Notes under the pieces: model-generated
Seen by the model: only the letters and a program-made list of their open reading frames with translations
What the model was told of the DNA's origin: nothing
The model's database searches: none
From: SIG480 sp045595365
GTDB lineage: Bacteria; Bacillota; Clostridia; Oscillospirales; JAAYXM01
Direction: 5' to 3'
Assembly: GCA_045595365.1 (NCBI GenBank)
Contig: JAZOAI010000031.1
Location: forward strand, 1 to 31,935
DNA: 31,935 nt
Shown here: positions 1 through 7,693 of the stretch, in pieces
How the letters are laid out: every line of letters starts with the position of its first letter
How positions within the stretch are numbered: position 1 is the first letter of the stretch
Program-made: the position numbers and the translations under genes

Positions 1-1
1 A

Positions 2-328
2 TTCGGCCTTGAAGCTCTCGAAAATTTTAACAAAACAAACGCGGGCGTGGCAACAAGCTCCACAGCATCCGCGGGCAAACCAACAAGCACAAGCGAGCCG
101 AAGAAGGAAAAAAGCCGGGCGAGCGACCCGTTCCTTGAGGGGTTTAATTATTATTCCAACGAGAGTAAGAAAAAACCTGCAAGGGCTTCAATGATTATGC
201 AACCTTTCAGTGTTTTCGGGCCTTTAGCTGCGGCGAAAAACAGATACGCCGACTCAAAGATAGTAGAAAAACCGAAGGACGACTTTTTAGAGGGTTTCAA
301 CCAGGCAACGGAAGACGAGAATGCGTGA
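2..328 (+). CDS. DxFLxGF-motif low-complexity protein, 5'-partial, ends at an in-frame TGA
   Basis: The reading frame is open from the left edge, so the true start lies outside the window; a GTG at 47 is an internal candidate only. The product is hydrophilic, rich in Ser, Thr, Lys and Ala, and looks disordered. It carries two copies of a short motif: DPFLEGF (nt 125-145) and DDFLEGF (nt 278-298). The frame stops at TGA 326-328, then continues open in the same frame into the peptidase segment at 380-1099 with no separate ribosome binding site. The two were probably one gene. The N-terminal part of the right-edge protein (31244 on) has the same composition and motif, so this is likely the tail of a related phage-like or accessory protein. 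No enzymatic function is visible in this part. Confidence 0.6.
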   Translation, partial: FGLEALENFNKTNAGVATSSTASAGKPTSTSEPKKEKSRASDPFLEGFNYYSNESKKKPARASMIMQPFSVFGPLAAAKNRYADSKIVEKPKDDFLEGFNQATEDENA

Positions 329-379
329 AAGCGGATAATTGATACCGTAAAAACGGGTGTTACCGACACTGTTGGGACT

Positions 380-1099
380 GTGAAGGAGACAGCAGGAGAC
401 GTTGTGAACAGTGTAAGCAGCTGGGCGAACGAAAAAGGGATTTTTGACAATGCCACAAACCTGCTTTTTAAAGCATACGATAATTTTCGGCTTATTCCGG
501 GAATGGAAGTGCCTATTGATTTAGCTCATAATGTACTTGCGAATGTAAATTATAAAGAAAATCAAAAAGTTGATTTGAGTGAGTATGAAAAAAACGGAGG
601 GTATATAACAGACCAGGGCAAAAAACAGGAATCTGACAAACTGCAGTATGGTGTGGGAACTTTTGGTAAAAATGCTTGCGAGCTTATAGCAGTGAATAAC
701 GCGCTCTGCACTCTTGGCGACAGAAAAGACATAAGGGATATTGCAAAAGAGTTTGAAACGGACGGGCAGACATTGTTTGGGGTGTTCGGAACAAGCCCTT
801 ATGCAGTAGGAGATTATTTCAGAGAAAATGGGTATCAGGTAGATACTTATGAGGGAGACAAGACGATCTATAATCTTGACATCCCTGATGCCGACACGTA
901 TATCCTGAGTTTTTGGAATTCGGACAAAGCAACTTCTCAGATTCACACTGCATCTGTGGATAAGCTAGGCGATAGGAAATACAGAATCTACAATGTAGGA
1001 AGAAGCGGGACTAGAGATGTGGATTCTCTGAATGAGTTTTTCCGTGAAAACAATCGAGTTCCGCTTGTTTTGCACTGCATAAGGAAAGGACGACGATAA
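380..1099 (+). CDS. C39-like (papain-fold) cysteine peptidase domain protein, probably the C-terminal part of the preceding broken gene
   Basis: The 239-residue segment begins with an amphipathic, LEA-like stretch (repeated TVK/ETA/DVV units, about residues 1-30, continuing from codons before 380). A peptidase-like domain follows at about 88-239. The likely catalytic Cys is in KNACELIAVNNAL (C100), the His in QIHTASV (H189), and an Asn follows in RIYNVG (N205). This Cys-His-Asn order fits bacterial C39-like/papain-like peptidases; the family call is from motif recognition only. The GTG at 380 has no good Shine-Dalgarno and the frame upstream is open back to the TGA at 326, so translation probably began further left. 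A lipoprotein gene starts 3 bp after the stop. Possible roles are virion-associated peptidase, polymorphic toxin tip, or cell-wall/peptide processing; the sequence does not decide between them. Confidence 0.55.
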   Translation: MKETAGDVVNSVSSWANEKGIFDNATNLLFKAYDNFRLIPGMEVPIDLAHNVLANVNYKENQKVDLSEYEKNGGYITDQGKKQESDKLQYGVGTFGKNACELIAVNNALCTLGDRKDIRDIAKEFETDGQTLFGVFGTSPYAVGDYFRENGYQVDTYEGDKTIYNLDIPDADTYILSFWNSDKATSQIHTASVDKLGDRKYRIYNVGRSGTRDVDSLNEFFRENNRVPLVLHCIRKGRR

Positions 1100-1102
1100 G
1101 AA

Positions 1103-1585
1103 ATGGAAAAGAAGCTCTCTGTTTTGATGTTAATATGTGTATTGCTTATGCTCTTTTGCGGCTGCACAAATGAAGTGCCGAAATTTCTCCCTGGGCAGCA
1201 AGGCGGGGACGGGAAATTTGTTTGGGTATGCGAAGCGCCGGTTGCATATTTTGCATTAACTGGGGATCATGGGCAAAATTATTATGGTCATATGAAAGGG
1301 TATATTGAAGGTGAAGAAGGATTTTCTTGTTTTTATACGTATTTTGATATTCATGGCGGTATAACAGAGTTTATGGAATCTGAACTTTGGGATGACCCTT
1401 CGGGATACGCAAGTTTTTGGGGATATGCAAAATATTATGAAGAATATTTTGAATTTGAAACAGAACGCGACCGCATAAACTTTTTTGGCGGAGAGCTTCC
1501 GACTTTGAAATTTGAAAAAATGCCGAAGGAAGACTTTCTGGAAGAATATCCCGACTTTGAAAATGCATCAGAGCTTGTGGGTTGA
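1103..1585 (+). CDS. small lipoprotein of unknown function
   Basis: The product has 160 residues with a lipoprotein signal: a Lys-rich N-terminus, a hydrophobic core (LSVLMLICVLLMLF) and a lipobox LFCGC with the acceptor Cys at residue 20. The mature part is acidic and rich in Tyr, Phe and Gly, with no domain I recognise. It starts 3 bp after the cysteine-peptidase gene, so the two are probably cotranscribed, and a hairpin follows the stop. Adjacency to a peptidase-tipped protein would suit an immunity or anchoring role, but that is inference. Its end contains EDFLEEY, which only superficially resembles the DxFLxGF motif of neighbouring accessory proteins. Confidence 0.6.
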   Translation: MEKKLSVLMLICVLLMLFCGCTNEVPKFLPGQQGGDGKFVWVCEAPVAYFALTGDHGQNYYGHMKGYIEGEEGFSCFYTYFDIHGGITEFMESELWDDPSGYASFWGYAKYYEEYFEFETERDRINFFGGELPTLKFEKMPKEDFLEEYPDFENASELVG

Positions 1586-1592
1586 GGAACAA

Positions 1593-1619
1593 AACACCCG
1601 GGGGTCTCCCTCGGGTGTT
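1593..1619 (+). terminator. terminator-like hairpin after the lipoprotein gene
   Basis: AACACCCGGGGG (1593-1604) can pair with CCCTCGGGTGTT (1608-1619), a 12-bp stem with one G-U pair and a TCT loop, 8 nt after the lipoprotein stop. There is no long T-run after it (ACGTTT), so termination may be partial. Confidence 0.55.
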
Positions 1620-1668
1620 ACGTTTAAAGTTTGTTATCATTTAAAATGATGATAAGAAAAAACAAACC

Positions 1669-1718
1669 GTAGGGGCGATTCAAGAATCGCCCGCGGGACA
1701 TTCGTGAATGTGCCCTAC
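1669..1718 (+). repeat. 50-bp double-hairpin interspersed repeat, copy 1
   Basis: The unit is bounded by GTAGGG and CCCTAC and contains two hairpins: GGGCGATTC-AA-GAATCGCCC, then GGGACATTC-GT-GAATGTGCCC, joined by GCG. An inverted copy lies at 24405-24454 with 49 of 50 positions identical; the mismatch is G in place of C near the right end here. The structure is REP/BIME-like and carries no coding capacity. Confidence 0.8.
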
Positions 1719-1784
1719 AACACCTTATTAGTCACTGTGTGACAGCATCATATCATATATCGGGCGTTTTCAATCAATCACTAC

Positions 1785-1813
1785 TTGAAAAAGGCAGGGA
1801 ATAATTGTATAAT
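1785..1813 (+). promoter_or_regulatory. sigma-A promoter for tsaE operon
   Basis: TTGAAA at 1785-1790 and TATAAT at 1808-1813 are separated by 17 bp, 22 bp before the tsaE start codon. It probably drives tsaE-tsaB-rpiB-proB and the methyltransferase. Confidence 0.7.
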
Positions 1814-1835
1814 AAAAAGAAAACGGCGGTGAACT

Positions 1836-2252
1836 ATGGAATATCTGTGCAAAAATGAAGCTGAAACAGAAAAGCTCGGTGAGGATTTTGCGAAAACTCT
1901 TTCCCCGGGAGCCTGCGTTGCTATGCGCGGAGGAATGGGCGCGGGGAAAACCGCTTTTGTGCGCGGTGCGGCGCGCGGCCTTGGAGAAGCAGGGCGCGTC
2001 ACCAGCCCGACGTATACTATAGTTAATGAATATGAAACGAAGCCGCCGATGTTCCACTTTGATTTATACAGATTGGGAAGTACGGATGAGCTTTTTGAAA
2101 TCGGTTTTGACGATTATCTCACGCGTGGCGGAATATGCTTTGTGGAATGGTCAGAAAACGCTGGCGATGATGTCGCATTTTCGCATATTATTGAAATAAA
2201 GCGTATGGAAGATGACGAAAACGCGCGTTGCGTCATAATTTCGGAGGTGTAG
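1836..2252 (+). CDS. tsaE: tRNA threonylcarbamoyladenosine biosynthesis ATPase TsaE
   Basis: TsaE is the P-loop ATPase that, with TsaB and TsaD, transfers the threonylcarbamoyl group to A37 of ANN-decoding tRNAs in the cytoplasm. The 138-residue product has the Walker A motif GGMGAGKT near residues 32-39, the family signature TSPTYTIVNEY, and the FHFDLYRL and FVEWSE blocks near the end. Length is normal for the family. The ATG has a GGCGGTG-type ribosome binding site and a consensus promoter just upstream. It is the first gene of an operon; tsaB follows after 1 bp. The partner tsaD lies 17.6 kb downstream instead of adjacent. Confidence 0.95.
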   Translation: MEYLCKNEAETEKLGEDFAKTLSPGACVAMRGGMGAGKTAFVRGAARGLGEAGRVTSPTYTIVNEYETKPPMFHFDLYRLGSTDELFEIGFDDYLTRGGICFVEWSENAGDDVAFSHIIEIKRMEDDENARCVIISEV

Positions 2253-2253
2253 A

Positions 2254-2940
2254 ATGAAGATACTTGCCATAGAATCCTCGGCAAAAGCGGCATCTGTCTG
2301 CATAACCGATGACGGGAAAATCATCGGCGAAGCATTTCTGAATTGCGGGCTTACCCACAGCGTCACGATAATGCCATCGGTGGAATGGCTTCTCGGTGTG
2401 TGCGGGCTTTCTGTCGCAGATATTGACAGAATCGCAATAACCGAAGGCCCAGGCTCTTTCACAGGGCTTCGAATCGGGATGTCGGCCGTGAAGGGGCTCG
2501 CGTGGAGCCTTGACATTCCGTGCGTTGCAGTGTCGACACTCTATGCGGCGGCGAACGCACTTTCGCATATTGACGGCATAATTTGCGCGGTTATGGATGC
2601 GCGCGCCGGGCAGGTTTATAACGCGAATTTCAGAGCAGAGGGAGGGCGGCTCACCCGCCTTTGCGACGACCGCGCGCTTAAAATCGAAGAGCTTATAGGA
2701 GAGCTTTGCGAGGAAGAAAATATTATAGTTTGCGGGGATGGGGCAGAGGTTCTCATGAAGGAAGCCCCCGCAAACTTCCGAATTGCCCCGGAACACATAA
2801 GATATCAAAGGGCATCAGCCGTTGCGCTGCTTGCTGAAGATATAAACCCGATTTCCGCTGCGGAGCTTTCGCCCGAATACATAAGGCTTCCTCAGGCAGA
2901 AAGGGAAAGAATTGAAAAACTGAAAAAGGAAGGTAAATGA
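2254..2940 (+). CDS. tsaB: tRNA threonylcarbamoyladenosine biosynthesis protein TsaB
   Basis: TsaB is the catalytically inactive ASKHA-fold paralogue of TsaD that scaffolds the t6A-forming complex. The 228 residues open with MKILAIESSAKAASVCI and contain the diagnostic GPGSFTGLRIGMSAVKGLAW block (about residues 65-85) and AVMDARAGQVYNA. The C-terminal half is variable, as usual. It starts 1 bp after tsaE, with a GGAGGTG ribosome binding site inside the tsaE end, so expression is probably coupled. Its stop overlaps the region of the rpiB start. It lacks the HxxxH metal site of TsaD, as expected. Confidence 0.95.
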   Translation: MKILAIESSAKAASVCITDDGKIIGEAFLNCGLTHSVTIMPSVEWLLGVCGLSVADIDRIAITEGPGSFTGLRIGMSAVKGLAWSLDIPCVAVSTLYAAANALSHIDGIICAVMDARAGQVYNANFRAEGGRLTRLCDDRALKIEELIGELCEEENIIVCGDGAEVLMKEAPANFRIAPEHIRYQRASAVALLAEDINPISAAELSPEYIRLPQAERERIEKLKKEGK

Positions 2941-2942
2941 AA

Positions 2943-3395
2943 ATGAAAGTAGTAATAGGTGCAGACAGCGCAGGCTTTGCGATGAAGGCGAAGATAATTG
3001 AGCATTTGAAGGAGCGTGGCTTTGAGATCGCGGATGTTGGTGCATACAATGCAGAATCGAGCCACTATCCGGAGTTTGCATACAAGGTTGCAAGGGCTGT
3101 GTCCGAAAAGACTGCGGATTTCGGCATTCTCGTTTGCGGAACGGGAATCGGAATGAGCATTGCCGCAAACAAGGTGAAGGGTGTCCGCGCATCTGTCTGC
3201 TCAGAGCATTTTTCTGCGCGCTATACAAGGCTCCACAACGATGCAAACGTTCTCTGCCTCGGAGCGCGCGTAATCGGAGAGGGGATTGCACTTGAGCTTG
3301 TTGATGTTTTCCTTGACACCGAGGCTGAGGGAGGAAGACACGCAAAGCGCGTTGAGATGATTTCCGAGATTGAAGCGGGGACCTTTAACGCATAG
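2943..3395 (+). CDS. rpiB: RpiB/LacAB-family sugar-phosphate isomerase (ribose-5-phosphate isomerase B)
   Basis: The product likely interconverts ribose-5-phosphate and ribulose-5-phosphate in the non-oxidative pentose phosphate pathway. The 150 residues have the active-site Cys in CGTGIGMSIAANK, the RxHNDxN block (RLHNDANVLCLGARVIG) and GGRHAKRV near the end. The second ATG (2943) is chosen because AAGGAAGG sits at proper distance; ATG 2937, overlapping the tsaB stop, is too close to it. One oddity is that the usual G-x-D-H-x-G-F near the N-terminus reads GADSAGF, so the conserved His is Ser. This could reflect another aldose-phosphate substrate within the family. The family is certain, the substrate less so. 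Confidence 0.85.
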   Translation: MKVVIGADSAGFAMKAKIIEHLKERGFEIADVGAYNAESSHYPEFAYKVARAVSEKTADFGILVCGTGIGMSIAANKVKGVRASVCSEHFSARYTRLHNDANVLCLGARVIGEGIALELVDVFLDTEAEGGRHAKRVEMISEIEAGTFNA

Positions 3396-3426
3396 ACGAT
3401 TTTTTTACGGAAGTTGGCGAAGTGAG

Positions 3427-4212
3427 TTGTATTCAAAGGAACAGATAAAAAGAGTTGTTATAAAAATAGGGACATCTACGCTTACCCACCCGAACACGGG
3501 CAGGCTTGATTTGCGGCATCTTGAGATGCTTGCAAGGGTTCTTTCCGACATAAAAAATATGGGGATTGACGTCGTTTTAGTTACGTCGGGCGCGATAGGT
3601 GTCGGGATGTCAAAGCTCGGGATGACGGTCCGCCCGAAGGAGCTTCGTTATAAGCAGGCGGCGGCATCAGTCGGACAGTGCGAGCTTATGCACATTTACG
3701 ACAAGTTCTTCCTCGACTACTCTCAGGTTGTCGGCCAGATTCTTATAACAAAAAACGACATAATAGAAGAAGAACGCCGCCAGAAGGTTGAGGACACTTT
3801 TGAGGCGCTGTTTGAGGTTGACGCTATCCCCGTAGTCAACGAAAATGACACGACTGGGGTAGATGAAATTCTCTTTGGTGACAACGACACGCTTTCAGCT
3901 GAGGTTGCGGCCCTTGTGGGGGCAGACCTTCTGATAATCTTCTCCGATATAAACGGGCTGTATGACTGCGACCCGAGAGAGAATGAAAATGCCCGCATCA
4001 TTCCGCGGGTTTGTGAGATTACGGACGAAATCCGCGCGCTTGCAGGCGGCGCAGGCTCAAAGCTCGGAACCGGCGGAATGGTCACGAAGCTTCACGCGGC
4101 AGAGGTTTGCTTTGAAAAAGGCATTCCGATGGTGATTACAAACGGAACCGACATAGAAAGCGCATACGACATAATAAGCGGAAAAATAAACGGAACGCTT
4201 TTTATGAAATAG
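3427..4212 (+). CDS. proB: glutamate 5-kinase (short, PUA-less form)
   Basis: Glutamate 5-kinase phosphorylates L-glutamate, the first step of proline synthesis. The amino-acid-kinase signatures are clear: VVIKIGTSTLTH at the N-terminus, LVTSGAIGVGMSKLG, VVNENDTT, FGDNDTLSAEVAALVGAD and GSKLGTGGMVTKLHAA. At about 261 residues it ends after the kinase domain and lacks the C-terminal PUA domain of the E. coli type. The start is uncertain. TTG 3427 gives a family-like N-terminus; TTG 3370 would add an unlikely extension overlapping rpiB. No proA neighbour is seen, as the next gene is an rRNA methyltransferase, so the pathway partner must be elsewhere or absent. Confidence 0.9.
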   Translation: MYSKEQIKRVVIKIGTSTLTHPNTGRLDLRHLEMLARVLSDIKNMGIDVVLVTSGAIGVGMSKLGMTVRPKELRYKQAAASVGQCELMHIYDKFFLDYSQVVGQILITKNDIIEEERRQKVEDTFEALFEVDAIPVVNENDTTGVDEILFGDNDTLSAEVAALVGADLLIIFSDINGLYDCDPRENENARIIPRVCEITDEIRALAGGAGSKLGTGGMVTKLHAAEVCFEKGIPMVITNGTDIESAYDIISGKINGTLFMK

Positions 4213-4221
4213 GTGAAGGGT

Positions 4222-5043
4222 ATGTCGTGTTTTATTTGCCCGATATGCGGGAAATTTCTTGAGAAAACAGAGAGGGCGTACATCTGCGAAAATTCACATA
4301 ACTTCGACATCTCAAAAAAAGGATATGTCAATCTGCTTATGGCGTCAGGAAAGGGGAAAACTCACGGCGATGACAAGCCAATGCTGCGCGCCAGAGCAGA
4401 TTTTTTAAACCGCGGTTTTTATGACAGGCTGTCTGAATGCGTTTCCGGGCTTGTTTTTGAATATACCGAAAACGGAGCGATGGTGCTTGATGCAGGGTGC
4501 GGCGAAGGAAAATACACCTCTGATATTTCAGGATATCTTGCGGAAAGAGGAAGAGACGCGCGCGTTTTCGGGGTTGATATTTCAAAGGATGCGGTAAACC
4601 TTGCTGCATCAAGACGCGGAGAGATGAAGCTTGCGGTTGCAAGCGTTGCAGATTTGCCGTTTTGCGCGAAAAGTGTCAATGCTCTTGTAAGCATATTTGC
4701 GCCGTTTTTTTCGGATGAATTTTCAAGAGTTCTGAAAGACGACGGCGTTGCGATAAGGGTGTATCCCCTTGCGAGACATCTTTGGGAGCTTAAGGAGCTT
4801 TTATATGAAACCCCTTACGAAAACCCCGAGCCCGATATGGAGGAGAACGGATTTTCCGTGTGCGAAAAATACGAGCTTAAATACAAGATGAAGCTTCAGA
4901 CGGGCGAAGATGTCAGGAGCCTTTTTGCGATGACACCCTATTTTTACCGCACGTGTGAGCGGGACAGCGAAAAGCTGAAGAAAGTGCAAAGCCTTGAATG
5001 CAGTGCGGAATTCGGGATAGTTGTTTATAAAAAGAAATTATAG
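4222..5043 (+). CDS. RlmA-family 23S rRNA (guanine-N1)-methyltransferase
   Basis: This is a SAM-dependent methyltransferase of the RlmA I/II family, which methylates a guanine in helix 35 of 23S rRNA (G745 or G748). The 273 residues start with a zinc-finger module (CPICGKFL, then CENSHNFD), followed by the family block DISKKGYVNLL and GDDKPMLRARADFL. The SAM-binding motif I is VLDAGCGEGKYT, with FGVDISKDAV as motif II. ATG 4222 is preferred to GTG 4213 because AGGTG lies at correct distance. It follows proB by 9 bp and is probably in the tsaE operon. RlmA I and RlmA II cannot be told apart here; RlmA II types can affect tylosin sensitivity. Confidence 0.85.
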   Translation: MSCFICPICGKFLEKTERAYICENSHNFDISKKGYVNLLMASGKGKTHGDDKPMLRARADFLNRGFYDRLSECVSGLVFEYTENGAMVLDAGCGEGKYTSDISGYLAERGRDARVFGVDISKDAVNLAASRRGEMKLAVASVADLPFCAKSVNALVSIFAPFFSDEFSRVLKDDGVAIRVYPLARHLWELKELLYETPYENPEPDMEENGFSVCEKYELKYKMKLQTGEDVRSLFAMTPYFYRTCERDSEKLKKVQSLECSAEFGIVVYKKKL

Positions 5044-5104
5044 ATAATTGCAATGCATATACATAACAGAGAGGGGAATTTTTCATAACTCCGGAGGTGT
5101 TTAT

Positions 5105-6190
5105 ATGGCTGATTGCTTTGATTATCTGGATTGGAGAGGGGATGTTCCGTTTCGGGCAGCCGCTCCCAACGAGATTGACGGAATGCTTCTTTCGCGATTT
5201 TCATATCTCCCTTTTGAGCTTGTAGGCCAAAATGCGAAGCTTTCAATCGGAGATGCGACACGGAAAATGCTTGAGGCAGAAGACCTCGAGCGCCACCTTG
5301 TTTCCCACAAGGACAAACGACTCATTGAAGCGTTCGGGACTTCCGAACGCTTTTCAAATCTGATTTTCTTCGGATATGAAAACAAGATAGATATAGAGAG
5401 TGAGACTCAGTTTTCTGCAGTTACAATAAAGCTTCTGCCGAATCTTTATTATGTTGCTTTCCGCGGGACTGATGATACCTTCATCGGGTGGAAGGAAAAT
5501 TTCAACATGAGCTTCACTTTTCCTGTTCCTGCCCAGGCGCTTGCGGTGAAATACCTTGAAAAAATTGCCGGAAAGCTCCACGGAAGGTTTGTATGCGGCG
5601 GGCATTCAAAGGGAGGAAACCTTGCGGTATATGCAGCTTCGTTTTGTAAAAAAAGCGTTCAGAAAAGAATTGTTGCGGTCGAGAATTTTGATGGGCCGGG
5701 GTTTGACGAGCGGGTTTTATCTCAGCCCGGCTATCTTGCAATCCGGGAGCGCATAAGAACGTTTGTTCCGAAATCCTCGGTTGTGGGGATGCTTCTTTCC
5801 CACGAGGAGGAATATACGATAGTTGACAGTGAAACGACCGGGATTCTGCAACACGATACATATTCGTGGATCACCCTGCGCGACCGTTTTAAATACCTTG
5901 AAAAGGTCACTGATGCAAGCCGATTTCTTGACCTCACTCTCAAGGAATGGATAAGCTCAATTTCAGAGGAAAAGAGAGAGCAGTTTATTGATGCGCTGTA
6001 TGACGTGATTTCGGAAACAAAGGTGCAGACACTCAGTGAGTTTTCGGAAAACTGGCTTGCAAATACATTGACGGTTGCACGAAGCCTCAGAAATCTTGAC
6101 GATGACACAAAAAAGCTTCTCGGCGAGGTGCTTCTTGCATTTGCAAAGGGTGCAGGGAAAATCATATATCAGGAATTGCAAAGCGGATAA
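5105..6190 (+). CDS. Mbeg1-like (DUF2974) alpha/beta-hydrolase
   Basis: The 361-residue product shows the nucleophile elbow of a lipase-like alpha/beta-hydrolase, CGGHSKGGNLAVYAA, with the likely nucleophile Ser168. Upstream are YYVAFRGTDDTFIGWKENFNM (residues about 117-137) and a Leu-rich helical segment, a pattern typical of DUF2974/Mbeg1-like proteins of Clostridia. No signal peptide is present, so it is probably cytoplasmic. Substrate and physiological role are unknown. ATG 5105 is chosen because GGAGGTG (5093-5099) precedes it at good distance. It begins 61 bp after the methyltransferase gene and ends at a strong terminator, so it may close the tsaE operon. Confidence 0.8.
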   Translation: MADCFDYLDWRGDVPFRAAAPNEIDGMLLSRFSYLPFELVGQNAKLSIGDATRKMLEAEDLERHLVSHKDKRLIEAFGTSERFSNLIFFGYENKIDIESETQFSAVTIKLLPNLYYVAFRGTDDTFIGWKENFNMSFTFPVPAQALAVKYLEKIAGKLHGRFVCGGHSKGGNLAVYAASFCKKSVQKRIVAVENFDGPGFDERVLSQPGYLAIRERIRTFVPKSSVVGMLLSHEEEYTIVDSETTGILQHDTYSWITLRDRFKYLEKVTDASRFLDLTLKEWISSISEEKREQFIDALYDVISETKVQTLSEFSENWLANTLTVARSLRNLDDDTKKLLGEVLLAFAKGAGKIIYQELQSG

Positions 6191-6195
6191 ATAGT

Positions 6196-6227
6196 AAAAA
6201 GTCACGGGAATTTTCCGTGACTTTTTT
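6196..6227 (+). terminator. rho-independent terminator after the DUF2974 gene
   Basis: The stem GTCACGG (6201-6207) / CCGTGAC (6215-6221) is preceded by A5 and followed by T6. It lies 5 bp after the stop codon and separates the first housekeeping operon from the lipoprotein-kinase operon. Confidence 0.85.
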
Positions 6228-6262
6228 ATTGTGAAAATATTAAAAATTTTAAGCTATAGATA

Positions 6263-6291
6263 TTGTGTTTTTTCGTTTTTTATAATATAAT
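6263..6291 (+). promoter_or_regulatory. probable sigma-A promoter for the lipoprotein / two-component operon
   Basis: TTGTGT (6263-6268) and TATAAT (6286-6291) are 17 bp apart in a very AT-rich stretch, 52 bp before the lipoprotein start. An overlapping TATAAT at 6281 makes the exact -10 ambiguous. Confidence 0.45.
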
Positions 6292-6343
6292 TAATCTTGT
6301 ATAAATATAGGTAAAATTATTTATTTAAAGGGGTGGTGACGGC

Positions 6344-7657
6344 ATGAAAAAAGTATGCTTTGTGGCTTTGTTTTTTCTCATTCTTTTCTGCGGATGTTCG
6401 TCTGATGTGCAGTCTGATGTTTTTGCACTTCCGCAGATGCCGGAAACGCACAGCGCGCTTCTCGACACGGTTGAGCAGGTCCGCAGCGAAGGCTTTGAAT
6501 TTGCCGAACCGCGCTCAGGGTTTAACCGCCGCCCACTTAATTTAGTCGACCTTGACGGAGATGGCGAGGAGGAGGGAATTGTTTTCCTGCGCGACGTTGT
6601 TGACTCTTACAAAACTTACATCTACATTTTCGAGCAGACGGAATCGGTTTTCAGTTTATTTGATGTTCTTGAGGGAAAAGAGAACGAAATTTACACAGTC
6701 TCTTATTCCAGCCTGCTTGATGGCAAGGGCTATGAAATTATTGTCAAATGGGGTGCAGATGAAGAATCGGCGCATATGGTCACCGCTTACACCCTGACCT
6801 CTGACGGTGCAGAAAAGGTGTTTGAGACAGATGTTGAGCAATTTTCTGTAAGTGATATTGACGGCGATGGAGGAAACGAGCTTCTTGCGGTTGCGAATAA
6901 AGGCGGGCACATCTTTGCGGAGCTGTATGCCGCAAGGGCAGGCGAAATGAAAAAAAGAGGCAGTGTTCACCTTTCTGAGCATAACGGAAAGGTAATACGA
7001 ATCCTTAGCGGAAAGGCGACACAGTCAATCAACGCCGCGTTTATCGAGAGAGAGTCCGATGCCGGAGTGATAACCGATGTTATCGCATATAAAGACGGGG
7101 AGTATATCAACCTTGTTCCTGACGGGGATATATGCCGGATCCGTGCGCTGTGCGCTGATGTCGACGGCGACGGAATCGTTGAACTTCCGAAAGAAACCGA
7201 TGTTGCGTCAGAAGGAAACGGCAGAGACACAACGTATATATGGAGAGCTGTGGACGAGAAAGGAGTAATTGTTCCGAAAACGTTTACTTATCATTCCTTC
7301 TCACAGAACTGGTATTTTTCGATGCCGTTGTCATGGAGAAGAACAGTTTCAGCGAGTGAGCAGAAAATAGGCTCGGAGAGAACAAAAATAAGCTTTTTCA
7401 CCCGCGAGGAAATCGACTCTGATGAAGAAAGATTTGTGGAAGCCCCATTGTTTTCCGTTTATATCTTTTCGGGAAGCAACAGAAAGGCTCTTGCAGCGCA
7501 GGACGGAAGGTTCATAATATCAGAACGCGAGGATATGATTTTTGCGGGCGAGATAGTAAGCGATGGCTATCTTGGAGAAACGATAGATGAAAACTTCTTG
7601 AAGTCTGCTTTCAAAACCCGAGAAAGCGACTGGACATCGGAAATACTTTTTGCATAG
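6344..7657 (+). CDS. FG-GAP/VCBS-like repeat lipoprotein
   Basis: The 437-residue product begins with a lipoprotein signal (hydrophobic core, lipobox LFCGC, Cys at residue 18), so it should be anchored on the outer face of the membrane. The mature part has three Asp-rich loops, VDLDGDGEEE (about 68), SDIDGDGGNE (about 168) and ADVDGDGIVE (about 273). This is the calcium-binding loop pattern of FG-GAP/VCBS beta-propeller repeats. The C-terminal third (FTYHSFSQNWYFSMPLSWRR onward) looks like a separate domain. GGGGTGGTGACGGC precedes the ATG. It is 36 bp upstream of a response regulator and kinase in the same direction, so it may be a sensory accessory or a target of that system; this is inferred from position only. 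Confidence 0.7.
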   Translation: MKKVCFVALFFLILFCGCSSDVQSDVFALPQMPETHSALLDTVEQVRSEGFEFAEPRSGFNRRPLNLVDLDGDGEEEGIVFLRDVVDSYKTYIYIFEQTESVFSLFDVLEGKENEIYTVSYSSLLDGKGYEIIVKWGADEESAHMVTAYTLTSDGAEKVFETDVEQFSVSDIDGDGGNELLAVANKGGHIFAELYAARAGEMKKRGSVHLSEHNGKVIRILSGKATQSINAAFIERESDAGVITDVIAYKDGEYINLVPDGDICRIRALCADVDGDGIVELPKETDVASEGNGRDTTYIWRAVDEKGVIVPKTFTYHSFSQNWYFSMPLSWRRTVSASEQKIGSERTKISFFTREEIDSDEERFVEAPLFSVYIFSGSNRKALAAQDGRFIISEREDMIFAGEIVSDGYLGETIDENFLKSAFKTRESDWTSEILFA

Positions 7658-7693
7658 CACCTGTGATTATGTCATGCTCAGGAGGAAGCTTTG

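Noticed and set aside
1500..1585. EDFLEEY in the lipoprotein as another DxFLxGF motif
   Set aside because: The G and final F are missing and the context is different; treated as chance similarity.
1669..1718. CRISPR repeat
   Set aside because: Only two copies, 22.7 kb apart and inverted, with no spacer array and no cas genes; the double-hairpin structure is REP-like.
1371..2057. Minus-strand frames across the intergenic region between the lipoprotein and tsaE
   Set aside because: They overlap coding sequence of recognised genes and the 50-bp repeat; no Shine-Dalgarno or family motif.
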